Shown: positions 57,441 to 64,000 of the stretch, in pieces
Layout: each line of letters opens with the position of its first letter
Numbering within the stretch: the stretch's first letter is position 1
NCBI GenBank assembly: GCA_051453625.1
Contig: JBOZIK010000001.1
Span: 11,034,974-11,098,973, forward strand
Source: Welwitschia mirabilis
Taxonomy: Eukaryota; Gnetophyta; Gnetopsida; Welwitschiales
Direction of reading: 5' to 3'
Length of the DNA: 64,000 nt
Translations under genes and position numbers: made by a program
Notes under the pieces: model-generated
The model's database searches: none
The model's input: only the letters and a program-made list of their open reading frames with translations
Told to the model about the DNA's origin: nothing

Positions 57441-59560
57441 GAAAATTATGCTATCAAGGATTATCTTTTTATTCTTTTTTCCTCCAATTGATTTCACTAA
57501 AAAATGAGTGCATACATTTTATGTTTTATCAATTAGTGAATATTTGATTTGGATCTTATTTTTCTAAAAATCTTGAAACCATGTTTCTTTTACTTTCTTA
57601 CTTTCTTTTTCAATAAAAGTATGAGTTAGATTTTAGAAATTGAATTAAATTTATTGGCCTTGATGTTTTTTGATTTTCATGGTAATTTTGATTTTCAATT
57701 TCTATTTTCTCTGTTTTCATCTTCTATTTTTGAATTCCATTTTAGTTTTTAGTTTCTATATTTTTTTCTTCCTATTAATAATATGTCATCTCCTTCATCG
57801 TTCCCATGACAAAGTGAGTGAGTCAGTTTTGATAGTTTTCTAGTTTTTCTATTAATTTTCTATGTTTTGTTTCTTTTTCCTGTGTCTGTCATCCTATATG
57901 TCGTCTAAATGACGAGTAGGATGACAATCAATAAAATGTTGATTTTTGTTTTTTATTTATTTTTGTTATTTTGAGAAAATGTATTTTTATGGCTCTGTTG
58001 AGATTTTTAACTTGACTGCATAAGAATTTCAGATAATGGGCAAGATCTGAAATTACATGAGCAAGCTAACTGAATTTTCTCTTAGCTTTTTCCTTTGAAG
58101 TTAATTATGATATTACTTGATTATTTTTTAAACTTGACTTATGTATTTATCTCTATAACTAGACTTTTGACTTGGGCATTTCAGTGGTAAGATTAGATTC
58201 ACCCAATCTTAGGACATTCCCATGTCCATGAACTTTAATTCAAAGCAGATGCTTTATATTTTACTTTATGGTGAAAAGGTCTTTGATTATTTAAGAGTGT
58301 TCTTTTTTGTATTTATTTTACGAATTTCACCTTTGTCTTTTGAGATGTTGGATTATGTGGAATGTGTTTTTCTTTTCAAAAAAATTAAAAAAGTGAGAAA
58401 TAAATACCATGATGTTTTTAATTATTCTATCTCAAAAACATGATCACCATGATGTCCTACCATAAGTACACTGGGACAAATATTTCCGAGAGGAGCCTTT
58501 GGCAATGTATTATGGTAGCTGTGAAAACTCCACTAGGAGGTCAGTTGATCATGCTTCATGGATCCTTACTTCTCTAACTATGGTTTTACTCCGCTCATCA
58601 TGGATAATAAAGTTATTCTAATAACTTTGAAGCTATGAAACTAGTGGTATTCCTAGTGTCATCAGAGATATTTCTTATTTCTTAGACTCTTAGTCTTTCC
58701 ACATGGTTATTTCATTTCTTTAGATTTGGGTGTTTATTTTGAGATGATGGTAGGTAAGTTTATTTTTGAGTAATTTTTTGGTCTGATCATCCATTTTTAT
58801 CTTTAGCATTATCATAACCACTGCCTTACCAAATGGAGTTTCCATACATTAAGTCGTGCATTTTCACATCAAGTAATATTATAATTTATTTTTTTGAACT
58901 CTGCTAAGTTAAAATATTAGATTAGTGAACTATTTTTTATTTATGTTATCTTATGCCCATCCTTCTTGTTTTCATTTATGATTTGGTTAGTTATTTCAAA
59001 GTCATTACCATATTTTATTATCATGTCTATCCTTTTTTAGTTTTTAGTATTCAATAAAAAGTTGTTTTCTTGAGTTTTCTTACTAAATTTGTGCTTATTT
59101 CTTTTTAGATTTTTTTTGTTGTAATTTCTTCCCATGTTCTTTATATGACAAAACATTTTTTGTCTATAATTTTTCTTTACTTGTCAAAATATTTCATATC
59201 TCTATATTTTTTTTTTTCAAATTTGACATTACGTAGCTTTATACTTTGTTTTGAAAATTGTCCTTATTCTTACTATCTTTTACCTGCCTTCTCACTTTTG
59301 TTTGCCTTCTTTGTTTTATTTGGTAATATGGGACATATCGCCTTTTTTTGGGGGGGAAGAGATCCATTTTCATGGCTCATTTTTCAAAAAATTTTAACTT
59401 ATTTTAAAGCTTTCATGACATAAAATTTTTAAAATTTTTATACATTATGCATTACTTATAATTTATCTATGTAATGTATTTTATGAGCCTATTTTATATC
59501 TTCTAGATTTATCTTTGAAAAATAAATTGGCTCACAACTATGATATTTTTGCCTAGTTTT
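57441..59560 (+). other. T-rich non-coding interior of element E
   Basis: Long pyrimidine-rich tracts, two hairpin motifs (57785-57822, 57888-57925), and no protein blocks. The open frame 59145-59423 is hydrophobic only because the DNA is T-rich. A G-run (GGGGGGGAAGAG at about 59350-59361) and AAGTGAGGGG at 59583-59591 are both possible polypurine tracts. Confidence 0.4.
57888..57925. repeat. Nested hairpin motif, best copy
   Basis: Outer arms GTCATCCT (57888-57895) and AGGATGAC (57918-57925) are perfectly complementary. Inside them, TCGTC (57901-57905) and GACGA (57911-57915) form a second stem with a five-base loop. Related copies lie at 53337-53375, 54426-54451, 54503-54541, 54649-54688, 57785-57822 and 59828-59867, all in element E or its LTRs. 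Confidence 0.75.
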
Positions 59561-59768
59561 TGTTAGGGACTGACAAAGGCTAAGTGAGGGGTTATCCTGC
59601 ACTACTAATCTAAGGTCATTTGATGGGGTTTTATGAGTTGTTTTGCAAGCTTTTATACAAGTTTAGGTGCAATTCTGAGGATTTTGGAGATACAAGAAGA
59701 AATCTCAGAAAAGTGCAATTCTTATCTAAATTTGATGCATTAAAGGTACTTTCCAATTCACATAGCTT

Positions 59769-60656
59769 TAAAAAAGGATTATTGATAAAAATATTGATTT
59801 CTTCTCAAGAAAATAATCAAAGAAGACCGTCTTCCCCTTCGTCGTCCCCACAATAAGCAGGATGATACTCTACTAATGTAGACTACTAAGTTAGCATTTC
59901 AATAATATTCTATAATGTACTATCGTATCCATAGTTGTTCAGACGATAGCCCGGATGACACTTTCATGTAATCGGCTCAAACAAGATTCCCTAAACCATT
60001 TCGTCCATTTCTAAGTCATTGATAAGCATGCCTAACTGCACCAACCGTCTGTCCTCATCTACTGTATTTCCTTATAAATAAGTTCCCCTTTAACTCTTCT
60101 TAGCATCTTTGATGCATCAGACATTCTCATAAGAGGATATCGAAGGGCAGGAGATCCATCTACGTGTGTTGCAGAAAGACATGCATTTGGTGGAGGGCTA
60201 TGAATCTTCCATTGAGACCCAGTTGTTTTGTAATCCAGATGAATATTACTTTTTAATATAAAATCTTGTTTTCTTTTCATGCCTGCGTTGTAGATCTTCT
60301 AATTTTTCTTATAGTCTATGTTGCCCTTGATCTGATAACAATTTCTTAGGTGATATAGATTATCAAGAACAGCCTTCGTTTAGGCTAGAATAAGTAGTGA
60401 TTAGAGTTATTTTTTCATTTGCATTTATAATAATCACATTTTACATTTTGCATTGTATATTTTTTCCTTGCATTATTAGTTATTTTTTAGTTCCTCTTAT
60501 TTTGTAAAGAAATCTAAGTCTCATCTGTTAGATTTCAATGACATTTTGGGTCTACTTACATTATATTAGTGTGTTATATTATGTGAAATAATTATTTATT
60601 TTATTATTGACAGAATCCTTTGAGCTTAAGAACTCACACAAATACACACCACAACA
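59769..60656 (+). repeat. 3' LTR of element E
   Basis: Partner of 53283-54173, ending CACACCACAACA. The short frame at 60059-60280 on the minus strand corresponds to 53541-53768 of the other LTR and so is LTR sequence, not a gene. Confidence 0.85.
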
Positions 60657-61429
60657 ATAACTAATCATTAAATGCATTAGCCTTAATATTTATCGAAAGT
60701 TTGCCTCAAAATAAAAAGTATTATAAATTGCTCTAAATGCTGCAAAATGTTATGGAGATTGTATGTTTTTGTATCTTTCATCTCAGCTCTTCACTATTAT
60801 AGAAATCTAGCATAATCCTATCTAATATCCTACAAAACTATTCAAAATACCCTATTAAATATATGTAAGTTGGTAGCACAACATAGCTCCTCACTCAGCC
60901 TTGTTGGTCCCTAATAAAACTAGGTAGTAAACCGTGATTACGAGCTAACTTGTTTAATAATAAAAATGGCTAAGGTACTAAATAAATTATCTCAGAAAAA
61001 TTTTCAGGAATATCAAATATTACAAAGTGAATCATGAAAAATTAGAAAATAGAATGTTTTACCTGATTTGAAAACCACCCATGCCATCTTCTGGGTCATC
61101 GTCTAGAGGATTAAAGGGATGATAGGCTCAAAAGATGATCTTAGAAAATAGAAACCTGTGACAGAATTTTTCAGATAAATAATCAGGTAGTGAAAAAAGC
61201 CCCTCACTAAAATATACAATAATGACTAAAAAAATCACCTAAATAAAATTAATTCTCATTATAACGTATGAAAAAGAAAGATAACCATGAAAATTAAATT
61301 AAAATAAATACACCATGCTGAACTAAAAAATGATGTGTATGTATATAACAATGAGTTTCAATAGAAAACTATATAAAAGAGGAGATATAAAGTATAAAAA
61401 AATCAATCTCCTCGTCATCGTATAATGAA
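60657..61429. other. Element C sequence right of E, no frame recognised
   Basis: Presumed continuation of the region broken at the left edge of E. AT-rich, with no convincing coding frame. ATAAC follows the LTR end but has no clear counterpart on the left. Confidence 0.35.
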
Positions 61430-62640
61430 TTCTATCTAGGCAACTGGCTTAGGTGCAAGAAAAGAAAAGGAAGGACACATAGGGTTAATAGGGAAATGGA
61501 GGTTCAAATATGTGTAAATGGAATAGATTATCTCATTGCTCTAAACATGAATCGCCTTTGGAATATCTATAGTAACACTCTACTTAATGAAGACAACACA
61601 TTGGTGCATGTTAACAATCTGGTCCTCAGAGTATTGTATTCTCCTCTTAACTATTAGGATTCTCTACTCCAATATCTAATCCCTCTAATTTAGAGCCTGT
61701 ATCCTATAGTCTAATGTTTGGATTCCATGATTTACGAAATCTCTAAATGGTCTCAGTGGTCTTTGTTAGGAGAGCCAGTATCTACTCAAGTGTAATACCA
61801 ACCATAGTTCTCTGTACCTAAGGTCGCTCTGCCTCTCTTGGTACCTGTATACTCATGTCCTATAAATAGTGAGTGGAATTCTGTATGTGAGAAATAAACT
61901 ACTCGCCCATGAGCTTTGGTATCCCAAATCATCTGAATAAGGCTAAGAGGAGGCATGCATAACCCAGAGTCTACAACTGTCATGCCTCTACCATCGACTT
62001 GAGTATCCTTCAGATGAAGGTCGGTAATTCCATCTACTCTCCTTCTTGAAAGCTAATAGTATCTCTAAATACGTGACCATAACATAAACTGTTATGGAAT
62101 AATGGACTGGTGTTATGGATCAGCCCTCTATAAAGTACACTGTATGCAGGGCCAACTATATGACAAGAACTCCTCACTTTTCTATCATTAGATCTATCAA
62201 AACATTTAATGCAGTACCATATGCATGGTGCTTCTTAGTCTCTCCAGTAAAATAAATGTCTAAACTTCTATGCCTATCTAAATATTTAGATTGATGTAAT
62301 ATGGGATGGAAGTATGACAATCTCATGGTCTCGAATATATGCTACAATCATGTTGACTAAGTAATCTTGAGAATTTAGATAATGCTCTATATGCATGGTG
62401 TCATAGAACTCTCTCATCTTTGATATAAAATATGACTCATGCATATCTGTAATCCATCAGAGCTGGAGATCTGTGAGCCTTTGATCAATCTTAAGCTCTA
62501 TCTAGCTTATGAAATCTTCAAAGTAATGATCAACATGAATAATGGCTATATGAATCATCACAAAACATCTTTTTTGAGGTGGAGGATGTACTAGCTCTGC
62601 ATACTTAGTCTCTAATGATACTAAAGGGTCTGCCTCTTAC
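61430..62640 (-). pseudogene. Large antisense coding remnant, probably of element C
   Basis: Minus-strand protein-like sequence of about 400 codons in two or three frames. It opens AELVHPPPQKRCFVMIHIAI (about 62540-62600), continues with WITDMHESYFISKMREFYDT (about 62395-62460) and HYLNSQDYLVNMIVAYIRDH (about 62320-62385), and after a frameshift holds an open 65-codon frame, 61983-61786 (MTVVDSGLCMPPLSLIQMIW). Stops are mostly TAG/TGA from Gln/Arg codons. The family is not recognised; it vaguely recalls the plant transposon-associated proteins that accompany Athila/Tat elements. It runs against element C and, with 51900-52450, may form one antisense gene split by E. Confidence 0.45.
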
Positions 62641-63016
62641 TCTATAGCCTTGGCCTCAGCTCAGCTTGTCTAGATCTACACGTATAGGGCCTACTCAATT
62701 AAAAATATATAAAAAACATAATGTAATATTAGATAGATATATCAAATACATCACATGAATACACACAATAATGACCCTAAAATTAAATAAAAAAAGAAAA
62801 ATGATAAAAATATGTTCCATATTACCTAGTCATGAGAAGAAAAATGTGAAATGCATGAAAAGTTAAAAAGGAGTTTTTAAGTAAGCCCTACATGTGGTAA
62901 AAATTCAAATTTAATCTAACAAAATTGTAGAACACATTAAGCTGATCAATTTTTCCTAAAGGATTACTATGTTTCAACCTATGATTTGTGAGAAAATAAG
63001 TTTAAAATATGGGAAG
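62641..63016. other. Region left of the 600-N gap, no gene recognised
   Basis: Simple AT-rich sequence. It might include the leader of the antisense frame, since it lies upstream of it on the minus strand. Confidence 0.35.
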
Positions 63017-63616
63017 NNNNNNNNNNNNNNNNNNNNNNNNNNNNNNNNNNNNNNNNNNNNNNNNNNNNNNNNNNNNNNNNNNNNNNNNNNNNNNNNNNNN
63101 NNNNNNNNNNNNNNNNNNNNNNNNNNNNNNNNNNNNNNNNNNNNNNNNNNNNNNNNNNNNNNNNNNNNNNNNNNNNNNNNNNNNNNNNNNNNNNNNNNNN
63201 NNNNNNNNNNNNNNNNNNNNNNNNNNNNNNNNNNNNNNNNNNNNNNNNNNNNNNNNNNNNNNNNNNNNNNNNNNNNNNNNNNNNNNNNNNNNNNNNNNNN
63301 NNNNNNNNNNNNNNNNNNNNNNNNNNNNNNNNNNNNNNNNNNNNNNNNNNNNNNNNNNNNNNNNNNNNNNNNNNNNNNNNNNNNNNNNNNNNNNNNNNNN
63401 NNNNNNNNNNNNNNNNNNNNNNNNNNNNNNNNNNNNNNNNNNNNNNNNNNNNNNNNNNNNNNNNNNNNNNNNNNNNNNNNNNNNNNNNNNNNNNNNNNNN
63501 NNNNNNNNNNNNNNNNNNNNNNNNNNNNNNNNNNNNNNNNNNNNNNNNNNNNNNNNNNNNNNNNNNNNNNNNNNNNNNNNNNNNNNNNNNNNNNNNNNNN
63601 NNNNNNNNNNNNNNNN
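63017..63616. other. Assembly gap, 600 N
   Basis: Run of N. Reading frames that cross it (for example 62969-63688) are artefacts. Confidence 0.95.
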
Positions 63617-64000
63617 AAAGAGAAATTGTGGAAAAGAAGATCAAGCCATGGTTTTAATGCACTATCATCCACTAGCATTTCTAGATGATAGCCCTAAGAT
63701 AAATATCAAAAAATCTTAGGCTATTGTTTGCCTAGTTGTCTAAATGACCAGGTGGATAATGAAACTTCGAAAAAATTTAGAAAAATGAAAAGGTGAGCTA
63801 AATAGGTTAGGATTAGATATTAATATAAAGGTATTAAAACTTATTAGAAATTTCAAAAGATAGGAGATGGATGAATAATCATGACAAATAAGAATTAAGA
63901 ACGAATAAAACTATAAATAATTGAAAGATAAGGCAATGAAAATTTACTAAGTAGCATGAAGCTTTATAAAACATATTAAAAAAACATGCCCAAACTGAAA
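63617..64000. other. Right-edge sequence with E-type hairpin traces
   Basis: 63663-63700 (ATCATCC...TAGATGATAGCCCTAAGAT) and 63735-63761 (GTTGTCTAAATGACCAGGTGGATAATG-like) resemble E LTR 53434-53470 and the hairpin at 57888-57925. This suggests a related element begins in or next to the gap. The remainder is AT-rich without coding. Confidence 0.4.

Larger units (their letters stand above)
53283..60656 (+). mobile_element. Athila-like non-autonomous LTR element E
   Basis: LTRs 53283-54173 and 59769-60656 align from end to end of these limits. The first is followed by TGGCACCATTGCCAGGA (54177-54193), the tRNA-Asp type primer site (TGGCGCCGTTGCCGGGGA) typical of Athila. Before the 3' LTR, the text GGGACTGACAAAGGCTAAGTG (about 59566-59586) resembles the Athila phrase upstream of its polypurine tract. 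The 5.6-kb interior has no reverse transcriptase, integrase or protease blocks, only one acidic, Asn-rich reading frame and recurring hairpins. E therefore needed another element's enzymes. It lies within the antisense region of element C. Confidence 0.75.
44940..62900 (+). mobile_element. Ty3/gypsy Tat/Athila-like element C, split by element E
   Basis: Plus-strand relative of element D. 5' LTR 44940-45898, primer-binding site 45905-45921, gag (about 46450-47700), protease (47985-48350), reverse transcriptase (48770-49260), RNase H (49560-49960), integrase (50130-51250). After pol the region holds minus-strand coding remnants at 51900-52450 and again at 61430-62640, on the two sides of nested element E. 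A 3' LTR is not seen; it should lie in the 600-N gap or beyond the window. The LTR start and protease wording tie C to D. Confidence 0.75.

Noticed and set aside
59145-59423. Hydrophobic 92-codon frame resembling a membrane protein
   Set aside because: Very T-rich DNA gives Phe/Leu/Ser codons automatically; it lies in the non-coding interior of E and shows no protein block.
62969-63719. Reading frames of 220-240 codons on both strands near 63000-63700
   Set aside because: They consist almost wholly of the 600-base N run; only a few real residues at each end.

Overview
The window is plant nuclear heterochromatin: 64 kb with no intact protein-coding gene, made almost entirely of old, nested, heavily decayed LTR retrotransposons plus one LINE. 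Open frames are destroyed mostly by C->T/G->A changes (Gln, Arg and Trp codons turned into stops), CpG is very scarce, and the DNA is very AT-rich. This is the footprint of long-term deamination of methylated cytosine. Retention of so many ancient elements fits a gymnosperm, and the low GC suggests something like the gnetophyte Welwitschia. That species guess is inference.

Layout from left to right. 1-1108: the end of an LTR and primer-binding site of one element (X). 1109-9247: a Ty1/copia Sirevirus-like element on the minus strand, carrying a probable solo LTR. 9248-27573: a Ty3/gypsy chromovirus-like element on the plus strand (A), split exactly between RNase H and integrase by a minus-strand Ty3/gypsy Tat/Athila-like element (D, 14096-25412). 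27861-31180: a second chromovirus-like element (B), cut off inside its reverse transcriptase. 31180-35800: low-copy-looking DNA containing a striking CpG-rich island (about 33280-34730). 35800-38260: a degenerate LINE. 40470-41530: a J-domain (DnaJ) pseudogene followed by an A-rich tract. 44940 to about 62900: a second Tat/Athila-like element (C, same family as D, plus strand), itself split by an Athila-like non-autonomous element (E, 53283-60656). E encodes no recognisable retroelement enzyme but has a long acidic reading frame and repeated nested hairpins. After a 600-base gap, 63617-64000 carries traces of the same hairpin family.

Functionally nothing here works as a gene system. The proteins seen (gag, protease, reverse transcriptase, RNase H, integrase) once served copy-and-paste transposition. 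The parts that may still matter are the CpG-rich island, which looks protected from methylation, and element E, whose structure is unusual. Seven runs of N are present; three of the four 100-base runs have the same sequence on both sides and look like unmerged assembly overlaps. All element boundaries were set by eye from LTR homology, primer-binding sites and protein motifs, and are approximate unless stated.
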